A DNA stretch of 64,000 nt from assembly GCF_003095655.1 (NCBI RefSeq), contig NZ_CP029151.1, positions 3,471,001-3,535,000 of the forward strand. The letters are read 5' to 3'. How positions within the stretch are numbered: position 1 is the stretch's first letter; each line of letters starts with the position of its first letter. The stretch comes from Dokdonia sp. Dokd-P16 (GTDB lineage: Bacteria > Bacteroidota > Bacteroidia > Flavobacteriales > Flavobacteriaceae). Below, piece after piece: positions 18,249 to 27,334 of the stretch. Made by a program: the position numbers and the translations under genes. The notes under the pieces were generated by a model, which was not told the origin of the DNA, did not search any database, and saw nothing but the letters and a program-made list of their open reading frames with translations.

Positions 18249-21200
18249 ATGACCAACTATAATGAACAACTTAAAAGCTACTGGAAATCTAAGGAACTGG
18301 TATTTATAGCAACATTTAAAAGAATTAATAAGATAGCCGGTTTTTTTAATCATTTTACGAATCCTGTTAGTAAAATGAAACTTTATTACCCGGAATTTGA
18401 TGATATAGAAGTTTTAGATAAACGAGTTTCATTTTATTACGGTAACAACTCAACTTTATCGGATGGAGCGTATTATAAAGTAGAGCTAGAGCATACGAAT
18501 AACCCTAAAGGAAAGAACAACCCGTACGCCTTAGAGATAAAATCTGTTTCAGAATTAAATCAAAATAAAATTGAAAAGCTTCTTTCAAAAGAGAATAAGC
18601 AAGCTTCCTTTGATGAAAAATATTTTGGACTATATCATAAAACATCAGAATCTTTTGCCTGCTTTAATAATGTAATGTTTGCTGAATCTGGTGAGATTTT
18701 GATGTTTCAAGGAGAATCACAAAAAGTATATGTATCACCTAATCTTGATTTAAAAGAAGGTAGTTACTATCAATTTGCTTTTATAGAAAACGAAGATAAA
18801 CTACCAAGTGCTATACCCAAAACAATTGAAATATTAGATAAGAACCCTTACCAAAAATACATTCAGTTACGTTTTGAAAGATTGGACAACCCTGAAGCAA
18901 ATAAGATGATTGCTAATCTTATGCGTGAAATTGGTAAAGGGATGTATTCATCAAAGCAACGGATGATTTTTGAATTGCTTCAAAATGCGGATGATGCACC
19001 AGGAAAAGAGAAGGTGGAATTTCACATTGATATAAATGGGGATTATTTTTTTGTAATGCACGATGGAGCACCTTTTAATAAGGATGATGTTGAAGCAATT
19101 ACCAGTGCAGCTGAAAGCACCAAACGTGGTGATAGTAAAAAAACAGGTTATAAAGGAATTGGTTTTAAGTCTGTGTTTACGGATAGCACAGAAGTGTGGT
19201 TAAAATCTGGTGGCTATCAATTTGCTTTTATTCGTAACAGTCCTTTATATCAAGAATTTGATAGTTTTTATTTTAGTACTGAAGAGTACAAAGAATACCC
19301 TAAGCTTTTGCTTAAAAAAAAGGAAATGTATAAAAACCAAAGAATAAAATTCAATGGTTCAAAGGACATACCTTGGCAAGTAATACCAATTTGGCATAAC
19401 AGTTTACCGAGTGAATTTACGGATAGTAACTTCAACAACTTTAACAATCCAGTTCAGTTCGCATTAAAACTTGGCGAAAGCAATATAGAGGAATATAAAA
19501 CCGCCATTGATAATATTACAAAACGCCCACAATTTCTACTCTTCTTAAGAAACACCTCAAAATTCAGGTCTCCCAAAAATGGAGTTACGGTTCTTAGGAA
19601 TGATGCTAATCACGCTATTGAAATTATTAAATCTAAAAGAGCTGAACCAAATCAAGTTTTTCACTACACCAAGCAGATTTTTGAAAATATAGAAGTTTCA
19701 GATGAAGCCTTTCAACAATTAAGCATTGGTTTGAAAAAACAAACAAAAGTCAATGATTATAATGAAATATTATATTACTTCACTGATTTAGAAGGTAGAG
19801 AAATTGAATCAATACCCCCTAAATTGGCCTCGGCAACGGAAACTGAAATCTCTTTTGGCATCTCTTTGATTGACAATAAAATCTCTCCCGAAATTGAATA
19901 CATAAAAGGTTTTCCTAAATACTCAAGTTTGTTCACTTATTTACCAATGGAAGATACGAGGTTTCAGCTACCCTTCTTAGTTAATGCCGATTTCGTACCC
20001 TCTTCTGATAGGCAGCGTATTCAAGGAGACAACCTATGGAATAAATATATAATGATTAAGGTGGCTGAGAAGCATATAGAAACCTTGGCATATTTTGCTC
20101 AAAAGTTTATCAATCACAATGAAATCAATAAGACATATTTATCCTTACTCTTAAAACATACATTGTCCGAAGATGATACAGCTCAACAAATTATAGATAG
20201 CTACAACACAACTTATCTTGATTCAATCAAAAATACTGAGGTAGTTGTTAATGATGATAATCAAACACAATTGTTGTCAAGCACCATCCTTGATGATTCA
20301 GGGTTGATAGAATTATTTGGTCAAGAATTTTTCTATGAAATAATCAAAACAGATAAAAGACTACCCCATTCTAAACTTGAATACAAATACTTAAAAGAAT
20401 ACGAATATCTAAATGTCGAAGTTGTCGATTTGGAAATATTGGCTGCTCAATTTACCCCTGATATTTGCGAAAGTTTAGGCAGCATAATAGCCCAAAACTC
20501 TTTGTATAAAAATCCAGAATTATTGATATGGTTAAATAAATTGGTGAAATTTATTCCAGATGATTTTGGAAAAATACCTTTTATTGTACATAACAACGCA
20601 CTGTTTTCTTTGGAGCGTTTACTTGATGAATCTGATGCTTGGTTAATAAATGAGCATACTTCAGAATATAGCTTGCTTATTGAGGAGTTAGGATATAATA
20701 CTATCCAACTATACCTTGACCAGTATACAAACATTAAAGTATACCTGCATAGTCTCAATGGATATATAAACGATAAAACACTTGCTTACGAGAGAATAGC
20801 TTCAAATGCCAATATTTATATATTGCCGGTTACATCAAAACTAAAGCTACTTGACTTCTTTCAGAACAGTGCGTTTATGGTTGGCATTGGTGTAGATAAA
20901 TACTTTGGAAAGTTAAAATTATTTATAGATGAGAGGGACAATCCCCGTCCTATAAGGCAACTATTAAGTCGTGATGAGGATTTAGGGGTAGAAAGTATTA
21001 ATAAATTTAGAATAAAGGAGACAGAGTTTAACAGTCTCACAGTTGATATACAAAAACAGCTAATAGCCAAAGATGAAATATTCACATTCTTTATTCTGGA
21101 TGAAGATTTGTTTGAAGAATGGTCGCAAGAGTTTGACACAGAAACCATCAATAATTACGTAAGTGATTTAAAGACTATATACAGTTGGATTGATAATCCT

Positions 21201-23855
21201 GACGACATTTCTAGTGCTCAATGGGCTTCAATTTCGTGGCTATATAGAGATGATGAGGTTAGATTTGAAACGTCTGATAAGGTGTATTGGTCAAAAGCTT
21301 TTAAGAATTTACAAGCTGATAAATATGAAATAATAAAGACGGTCTTTCAAACGGCTGAGCTAAAGATACTTCCTGTTCAAGAATGTGGGGCTTTAATAAA
21401 AGCATTCCAGATAAAAACTGATGACAGTTCAGATATTGATTGGTCAGAGGTTGAAGAACTTGAAATGCTAGTAGCAAATACACTATTAGATTGGATGGAA
21501 GATGATGGTGGATTTGGAGACTTCTTTAAAAACTATACAATTGTTGAAAATAGCAAGGGCAATTATAAGATTCAAGAAATTGAAGCTATACATATTTTTG
21601 ACGGTTCAGATAAAGACTTAAAAACATATATTCAATCGAATACAGAGCTTTGTCAAATATTTAAGGAACTAGATAAGAACTTATGTAGTGATAATCGCTC
21701 AAAACTTGGTTTACTTCAAGGCGATAGATTAATAAAGACACTCATTGAATCTGGTGAATACAATCAAAATTTAGCATTACACCTTCCGTCTAATGTTTCA
21801 TCTGAATTGTTGCATAGTTTTATTGCTAATTTAAATGAGTTTAAACTATTAACATCTTCCGATTATGGAGGAGACACCCCAGAACATTTCATTATTAGTC
21901 GTTTACTAAAAAATGTAGAGGGTATTAATGAAATAGCCCCTGAGCTTCAAAACACAATTGATATACTAAGGGGTAAAACCTCTATCGATGGCAATCCATT
22001 ATCTAATTATACGATAAGTGACCGTGTTTCATTTGATACAAAAGACGATAGAAAAGTATTAAAGCTTTCCGATATCTTGACGGAATTTCAAGGGGAGTCT
22101 GATGTGCTGGACAATGTAAAGGAATCGTTTACTTCTATAACTCAGAAAGCAAAATTACGAGAGTTAATCTTTAAGACAATCCCTTTATCTCCAGCTGAAA
22201 TTCACGCCAAAATAGAATCAGAAAATAGTGTTTATTATACCGTTTATCAGGTGGTATTTCAACTTTTGGATAGGAAGTTCGGTGGTAATCGTAACTGGTC
22301 TAAACAACGATTTGATGAATATCTTATAAAACAAGCAGATGAAACAAAACTCCACAATTCCTATGGTAAGTTTTTAGATGCACTATTAGAGTTACCATTT
22401 TCTGAATTATCAGATTTCTCATTTCAGGATTTAAATCTAAATAATTGTGTTGACAAAAATTTTGCAATAGAATCTGAGCGTATTCCTAACTGGCTTGAAG
22501 GGTGGGTAAATATAGATGCAGTTAAAAGATTAGCATTTATATCTCAACTTGGATATAACGGGACAGATAGTGCTATTGTAAACCTTAGAAAATCATTGAA
22601 GTCCAGCGATAGTGGAATTGTTGAAGTGCATAGTTTTTATTCAGAATCCAAAAGCAACCTACAAATAATTTGGAATACAATAAATTGGCTATCCAAGTAT
22701 AAATCAGAATTAATCACAAGAAATAAGGAGATTATTAAAACAGTAAATGATTTAATATCCCCAAAAATAAAAAACTGGAATAATATAATAGTCCCTGTTA
22801 TTACGGGAATTAATGAGCAAGGCATTAGGTTATATGAATTGATTGAAACGCCTGTTACAAAGAATATTTATTTTCTATCAGAAAACCAAGAATACGATGA
22901 TGTTATTTTTGAAAAAGTGAAGTCAACACAAAAAGATGCGGTTTTTGTGGATGGTATTTGCGGTAAAATGGTTAAACATTTTCCAGTAGAAAACATTACG
23001 TTAACCGAGTCTATAGATGAACATGAGCTTCAAGAAAAATCTACACTTTGGGAAGAACCATTTTATAGGAAATGGGAACATAGTAATGATTACCATATTT
23101 ACATTTATGATGGTGACGAAATACCATATACAAGAATCTTCAACAATATAACCATCAATACATTTACACGAGGGTATAACATAGAGGATAATCGTAAATA
23201 TTACGTCACTAAATTCCGGAAAAATGATATTGTTGAGAGCTTACCACCTTCATTCCCTGAGGATAAAAGACTTCACCTTATAAATTGGGAAAGAAAAACA
23301 TTAAATAATCCTGAGCTCCTTAGTGAAGAACTCGAAAATCCTTTTAAAAATATTACACCCGATGATGAATACTTTATACGGGGCATCATAAAAGGGGATT
23401 TTGAACTAAACGAACAGCTTGATGCTAATACAACAGCAAAAATTAAAACATTAATGGCTATCAAAGGCCAGTATGACGCGACTCAAATATCAGATAAAGG
23501 TCGTTCCCTTAAAGCAGGTACTGATGAAATAATTGTCCGATCTGCACAAAATGGTTTAATGTATCTAAATATTTATCATTGGATTCGATTAAGTGAATCA
23601 AAAGTTAGTTTATCGATATACACTAAAAACCAAATCGAAATATTTAAAACACAAAAAGATTTAATTAATTATACCAAACCACAAAATAAGTTTGGTATAG
23701 TGAGGATGCCAAATGAATATGATATAAAGGATTATAACTCTCTTGATAATATAACAGATAAAGGAAAATGGCATTACGTTTTCATAGTTAATGAGAATAC
23801 TAAAGCAGCACAGAGCTATAAAGAAGTAATGAACCTTGACGACTATAATTTTTAG
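18249..23855 (+). CDS. Giant protein with sacsin/NOV-like GHKL (Hsp90-type) ATPase domain
   Basis: An 1868-aa protein. Residues ~215-420 form a GHKL ATPase domain: N-box ELLQNADDA with Glu242, Asn246 and Asp249, the G1-like motif HDGAPF at 271-276, and the G2-like TGYKGIGFKSVF at ~299-310. The QNADDA form is typical of sacsin and NO VEIN-type ATPases rather than of histidine kinases. The remaining ~1400 residues show no motif I can name. The C-terminal 130 residues are basic and may be a separate domain. No membrane segments are seen. The helicase-PIN gene begins 2 bases after its stop. Related giant GHKL proteins have been noted next to nucleases and helicases in predicted defence loci; a role as a phage-responsive ATPase scaffold is inference. 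Confidence 0.8.
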   Translation: MTNYNEQLKSYWKSKELVFIATFKRINKIAGFFNHFTNPVSKMKLYYPEFDDIEVLDKRVSFYYGNNSTLSDGAYYKVELEHTNNPKGKNNPYALEIKSVSELNQNKIEKLLSKENKQASFDEKYFGLYHKTSESFACFNNVMFAESGEILMFQGESQKVYVSPNLDLKEGSYYQFAFIENEDKLPSAIPKTIEILDKNPYQKYIQLRFERLDNPEANKMIANLMREIGKGMYSSKQRMIFELLQNADDAPGKEKVEFHIDINGDYFFVMHDGAPFNKDDVEAITSAAESTKRGDSKKTGYKGIGFKSVFTDSTEVWLKSGGYQFAFIRNSPLYQEFDSFYFSTEEYKEYPKLLLKKKEMYKNQRIKFNGSKDIPWQVIPIWHNSLPSEFTDSNFNNFNNPVQFALKLGESNIEEYKTAIDNITKRPQFLLFLRNTSKFRSPKNGVTVLRNDANHAIEIIKSKRAEPNQVFHYTKQIFENIEVSDEAFQQLSIGLKKQTKVNDYNEILYYFTDLEGREIESIPPKLASATETEISFGISLIDNKISPEIEYIKGFPKYSSLFTYLPMEDTRFQLPFLVNADFVPSSDRQRIQGDNLWNKYIMIKVAEKHIETLAYFAQKFINHNEINKTYLSLLLKHTLSEDDTAQQIIDSYNTTYLDSIKNTEVVVNDDNQTQLLSSTILDDSGLIELFGQEFFYEIIKTDKRLPHSKLEYKYLKEYEYLNVEVVDLEILAAQFTPDICESLGSIIAQNSLYKNPELLIWLNKLVKFIPDDFGKIPFIVHNNALFSLERLLDESDAWLINEHTSEYSLLIEELGYNTIQLYLDQYTNIKVYLHSLNGYINDKTLAYERIASNANIYILPVTSKLKLLDFFQNSAFMVGIGVDKYFGKLKLFIDERDNPRPIRQLLSRDEDLGVESINKFRIKETEFNSLTVDIQKQLIAKDEIFTFFILDEDLFEEWSQEFDTETINNYVSDLKTIYSWIDNPDDISSAQWASISWLYRDDEVRFETSDKVYWSKAFKNLQADKYEIIKTVFQTAELKILPVQECGALIKAFQIKTDDSSDIDWSEVEELEMLVANTLLDWMEDDGGFGDFFKNYTIVENSKGNYKIQEIEAIHIFDGSDKDLKTYIQSNTELCQIFKELDKNLCSDNRSKLGLLQGDRLIKTLIESGEYNQNLALHLPSNVSSELLHSFIANLNEFKLLTSSDYGGDTPEHFIISRLLKNVEGINEIAPELQNTIDILRGKTSIDGNPLSNYTISDRVSFDTKDDRKVLKLSDILTEFQGESDVLDNVKESFTSITQKAKLRELIFKTIPLSPAEIHAKIESENSVYYTVYQVVFQLLDRKFGGNRNWSKQRFDEYLIKQADETKLHNSYGKFLDALLELPFSELSDFSFQDLNLNNCVDKNFAIESERIPNWLEGWVNIDAVKRLAFISQLGYNGTDSAIVNLRKSLKSSDSGIVEVHSFYSESKSNLQIIWNTINWLSKYKSELITRNKEIIKTVNDLISPKIKNWNNIIVPVITGINEQGIRLYELIETPVTKNIYFLSENQEYDDVIFEKVKSTQKDAVFVDGICGKMVKHFPVENITLTESIDEHELQEKSTLWEEPFYRKWEHSNDYHIYIYDGDEIPYTRIFNNITINTFTRGYNIEDNRKYYVTKFRKNDIVESLPPSFPEDKRLHLINWERKTLNNPELLSEELENPFKNITPDDEYFIRGIIKGDFELNEQLDANTTAKIKTLMAIKGQYDATQISDKGRSLKAGTDEIIVRSAQNGLMYLNIYHWIRLSESKVSLSIYTKNQIEIFKTQKDLINYTKPQNKFGIVRMPNEYDIKDYNSLDNITDKGKWHYVFIVNENTKAAQSYKEVMNLDDYNF

Positions 23856-23857
23856 AT

Positions 23858-26104
23858 ATGAAGCGACTCACCAAAGAACAACAGATAAAATTTTACGAAG
23901 AAGAAATCAAGAAAATTCTTTATGATTACAAAGCTTATCTTGATTCAAAGTGCATTGACTTAATTAATAAGAATGAATTACATGTTGGCTCTTTTGAATA
24001 TATTGATGAAGTAAGAAATCAAGTAGTATTCTCGTTTCCTAAAGAGAAACTACCCAAAACAAAAATCCCTCTTACAGCAACTAGGCCGAAATCAACCGAT
24101 GTTCTAGCCTCAAATTTTTATGATTTCAATTACAGCCTGTATCGCAAAAATTATGTTGCGACTTTCAGTGAGTGCTATGGTGTTTATTATCACGAACAGG
24201 AAGGTAAATTTAATATAGGGTTCAATAATTGCGACTTGGAGTTTTTAAACTCACTGTCCAAAGGCGATAAAATTGTGTTTGGCATATCTGAACCACCCTT
24301 AAAATACTATTTCAATCTTATACAGATTACCAAGAATGATGTTAAGTCGGAAATGGTAGGAGAAATACTAAACGGTACATTTCATTTAAACGATTTCAAA
24401 CCGGTTCATATTGACGACTCCTTAGACTTAATTGCCAAATACAAATCTGATTTAAAGAATAACAATACATTAATAATACAAGGCCCCCCGGGTACTGGTA
24501 AAACCTTTTTCATTTCAAGGCTACTGGAAGTCTTAAACAAAGAAAATAAATCGATTCTTGTAGGGACTTTAGCCAATCGGTCATTGATCGAATTGGCAAA
24601 GAAGTATTTTAAATTAGCTACAGCCAATAAGATGGTTGTTTATAAATCCAATCTTACGCTGGAAGAATCAAAAGAAGTTAAGTCATTAAAGCCAATGCCA
24701 AAAGATTTCCTGCCTGCGGCTGGAAGTATTCTGCTTACGTCATTCTATAAAATGTCTAGCATTGCGGTTGAAAATATTAGTAGCCCTGTCTATGATTATA
24801 TCATCATAGAAGAAGCAAGTCAGTGCTTTTTGGGAACTATTGCAGCGGCAAAACTACTTGGAAAAAAAGTAATTTTAGTAGGCGATCCAATTCAGTTACA
24901 CCCAGTAGTAAATCAAGATAATCCGGAAAACATTTCACCCAATATTGACTTGATGCTGGAATCTTTTACTTACTACGCATCCACTATAAATTGCCCAAAG
25001 TATAGGTTTACAACAACCTACCGTTTTTCTGAAAATTCCTGTTATCAAACAAATACATTTTACGAAAACAGTCTTAAATCAAAGTCAGAAATTCAACAAG
25101 GGAATGAGATATTTTCCCGAATACCAAATATTTACAATAACAAAGGCGGTTGTTCATTATTCTATTATGATTCAACAAATTTGAAAAGTATTTATGATTT
25201 GTTGTTAGGTCAAATAAATGTCTTACTTCAAATAAACCCTAAGTTTGAAATAGCGATATTATCATCCACCAAAAAAGGCGTTAAGTTACTGAGAGATAAT
25301 TTGCTTCATAAATTGAAAGATAAGCAAGACCAGATACTTATTAATACCGTTGACAGCGTACAAGGATTGACAATAGATTTCTGCTTTTATTTTGGTTATT
25401 CTGATGGGAGTCCTGCATTTTCATTCAAGCTAAACCGTTTTAATGTGGCAACAAGCAGAGCACGGTTCTGTACATTAATCCTATTAGATGAAGTTTACAA
25501 AGTGGTTAAGCCTTACAAAGGCTTCGTTGCAGAGTTTATTTCCAAGTGCGATCTTAATCACGTCATTGAAATACCCGTTTTAGATGAAAGTATTAACGAG
25601 TCAAATCAACCAAAATCGACTGGCTTAAAAATAATTGATAAAATAGACCTGTCAAAGTTTGAAAAGCCAAAAAAAGAAATTAAAAAAGATAAAGAAAACC
25701 TTTACATAATTGATACTAACGTATTTGTAGATAACCCTGATATAATTAGTAAAATTGACAAGAAATATGATGTCGTTCTATCGGCAAAAGTAATTGATGA
25801 ACTAGATAATTTAAAGTCTAAATTAAACAATGAAGGTAAGATTAATGTTCAAAAAGCTTTAAAATCACTTAACAATAATATGGAATTGAGAAATATAAGG
25901 ATGGAAATGTCTGACTCAACGTTATTACCTAATGATTTTAATAAGCGATCACCAGATAATCTTATTTTATCTGTAGCATTAAAGTTTAAGTCTGCAAATC
26001 CAATTATATTGACATCAGATAATGGTTTACAATTAAAAGCAAAGGGTATGAAAATAACTACAATTACACTCAAGGAATTTCTTAATCAATTAAAAAGAAA
26101 ATAA
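23858..26104 (+). CDS. SF1 (Upf1/Dna2-like) helicase fused to PIN nuclease domain
   Basis: A 748-aa protein. Helicase motifs run in order: Walker A GPPGTGKT at residues 209-216, motif II IIIEEASQC near 313-321, VGDPIQLHPV near 340, TTYR near 387, and the C-terminal core motifs NTVDSVQGL and FNVATSRAR (residues ~495-535). These are those of the SF1B Upf1/Dna2 group. From about residue 616 a PIN domain follows: DTNVFVD with Asp619, VIDELD, a conserved Asp in SPDNLILSVAL, and ILTSDNG near the end, giving the acidic quartet of PIN ribonucleases. The combination predicts ATP-driven unwinding coupled to RNA (or DNA) cleavage. It is 2 bases from the GHKL ATPase gene, so the two are likely obligate partners. 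Confidence 0.85.
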   Translation: MKRLTKEQQIKFYEEEIKKILYDYKAYLDSKCIDLINKNELHVGSFEYIDEVRNQVVFSFPKEKLPKTKIPLTATRPKSTDVLASNFYDFNYSLYRKNYVATFSECYGVYYHEQEGKFNIGFNNCDLEFLNSLSKGDKIVFGISEPPLKYYFNLIQITKNDVKSEMVGEILNGTFHLNDFKPVHIDDSLDLIAKYKSDLKNNNTLIIQGPPGTGKTFFISRLLEVLNKENKSILVGTLANRSLIELAKKYFKLATANKMVVYKSNLTLEESKEVKSLKPMPKDFLPAAGSILLTSFYKMSSIAVENISSPVYDYIIIEEASQCFLGTIAAAKLLGKKVILVGDPIQLHPVVNQDNPENISPNIDLMLESFTYYASTINCPKYRFTTTYRFSENSCYQTNTFYENSLKSKSEIQQGNEIFSRIPNIYNNKGGCSLFYYDSTNLKSIYDLLLGQINVLLQINPKFEIAILSSTKKGVKLLRDNLLHKLKDKQDQILINTVDSVQGLTIDFCFYFGYSDGSPAFSFKLNRFNVATSRARFCTLILLDEVYKVVKPYKGFVAEFISKCDLNHVIEIPVLDESINESNQPKSTGLKIIDKIDLSKFEKPKKEIKKDKENLYIIDTNVFVDNPDIISKIDKKYDVVLSAKVIDELDNLKSKLNNEGKINVQKALKSLNNNMELRNIRMEMSDSTLLPNDFNKRSPDNLILSVALKFKSANPIILTSDNGLQLKAKGMKITTITLKEFLNQLKRK

Positions 26105-26154
26105 CTTATAATTAGATCAGTATGTTTTGTGAAATACCTAAGGCATCCAGTTAA

Positions 26155-27159
26155 ATGAAGAAACAAATCACAGAAGCCATAAAAAACTTCGATATCGATA
26201 AACTCGAGACACTTCTTGATGACAATAAATCCTATCAAGATGTGTCAAAGGCGCTATTTATAAAAACCCTTAATAAGAAGTTTAAGTCAGCTAAGAAAGA
26301 TGGTTGTAACTCCTTTGATGACATCTTTTTCGGAATATGTACTTCTTGTAACAAAGGTTGTGAAGCGATGACTTTTCTTTCTAATTCTGGACACTACTTA
26401 GATCTTTTTATTGAAAGTAAAGATGGTGAGACAGCTGATGATATATACGTATGTAATAAACTCACAAATTTTATAGACTTAGAAAAGAGTGTCGATTTAG
26501 GCTTTAGCTTCGGTGTTGATGAGAAATATGATTTTAAGCCAGATGCAGAGTTCTTGATCCTGAAAGAACAATACGAACTGTTGTTAACAGAAGTCAGCAA
26601 ACTTGATGGGATTATTAAACTGGATGATCTTAACGACTGGTACTTTAATAACTTTGAGTATTTAAGCAAAACAATTAATAGTCTTGATCCATTTGAATGT
26701 CTTGCCTATGATGTTTATAATAAAGCGGCCAACTTGACTTCTCAAATAGAGCGTGTATTTAAACTGTCGAAAGCCGCAACTCAAGCATCTGAGTCTCTCA
26801 TAGATTATCAATTCTGTATTTCTGAAAAACAAAAAGTAATTTGGTTTTTTCAGAACCAAAAGTACCATTATGGGGCTATATATGATAAACTTTCAGATGA
26901 CTGGAGAACAAATTCTACCATTAACTATGAGCTAGACCCAATCAGCTTTATTCTGGACATAAGTGGTTATGAGTATGTGTTGGATTATTTTATCATACTA
27001 GATAATCTTTATGATGAGTTGATGGAAAAATATAAACCTTTACCAGAGCACTTTGGAGCTTCAGAAAGTGGAAGTATTGAGTACTCGTTAGAGAACTATT
27101 TGAGATTGCATAATAAGCATTTAGATGTAGTGAAGGAATACGGAAGAAAAGGGTATTAA
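26155..27159 (+). CDS. Unknown 334-aa protein at end of BREX operon
   Basis: I do not recognise this protein. It is acidic and mostly helical, with no signal peptide or membrane segment. A cysteine group, CTSCNKGC, lies near residue 64 and is followed by NSGHYLDLFIE, which could bind metal. The gene starts 50 bases after the helicase-PIN gene on the same strand and ends before a convergent gene, so it may be the last gene of the island operon. Because of the larger gap it may also be independent. There is no clear terminator between 27160 and 27334. Confidence 0.65.
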   Translation: MKKQITEAIKNFDIDKLETLLDDNKSYQDVSKALFIKTLNKKFKSAKKDGCNSFDDIFFGICTSCNKGCEAMTFLSNSGHYLDLFIESKDGETADDIYVCNKLTNFIDLEKSVDLGFSFGVDEKYDFKPDAEFLILKEQYELLLTEVSKLDGIIKLDDLNDWYFNNFEYLSKTINSLDPFECLAYDVYNKAANLTSQIERVFKLSKAATQASESLIDYQFCISEKQKVIWFFQNQKYHYGAIYDKLSDDWRTNSTINYELDPISFILDISGYEYVLDYFIILDNLYDELMEKYKPLPEHFGASESGSIEYSLENYLRLHNKHLDVVKEYGRKGY

Positions 27160-27334
27160 GTCAATTTGTAATTATTAACTGTTCTATTTCTAAGGATGCC
27201 TGCAAAAAAGCTATAGCTTATTTGAAATTATAACTATCCAGATTATATTTCTAAAGCTTTTCAGATAATCAAACAACGATTTATGGATCTCTTCAATCTG
27301 TTTTGTGTGAATCTTAGTTTAAATACAATTACCA

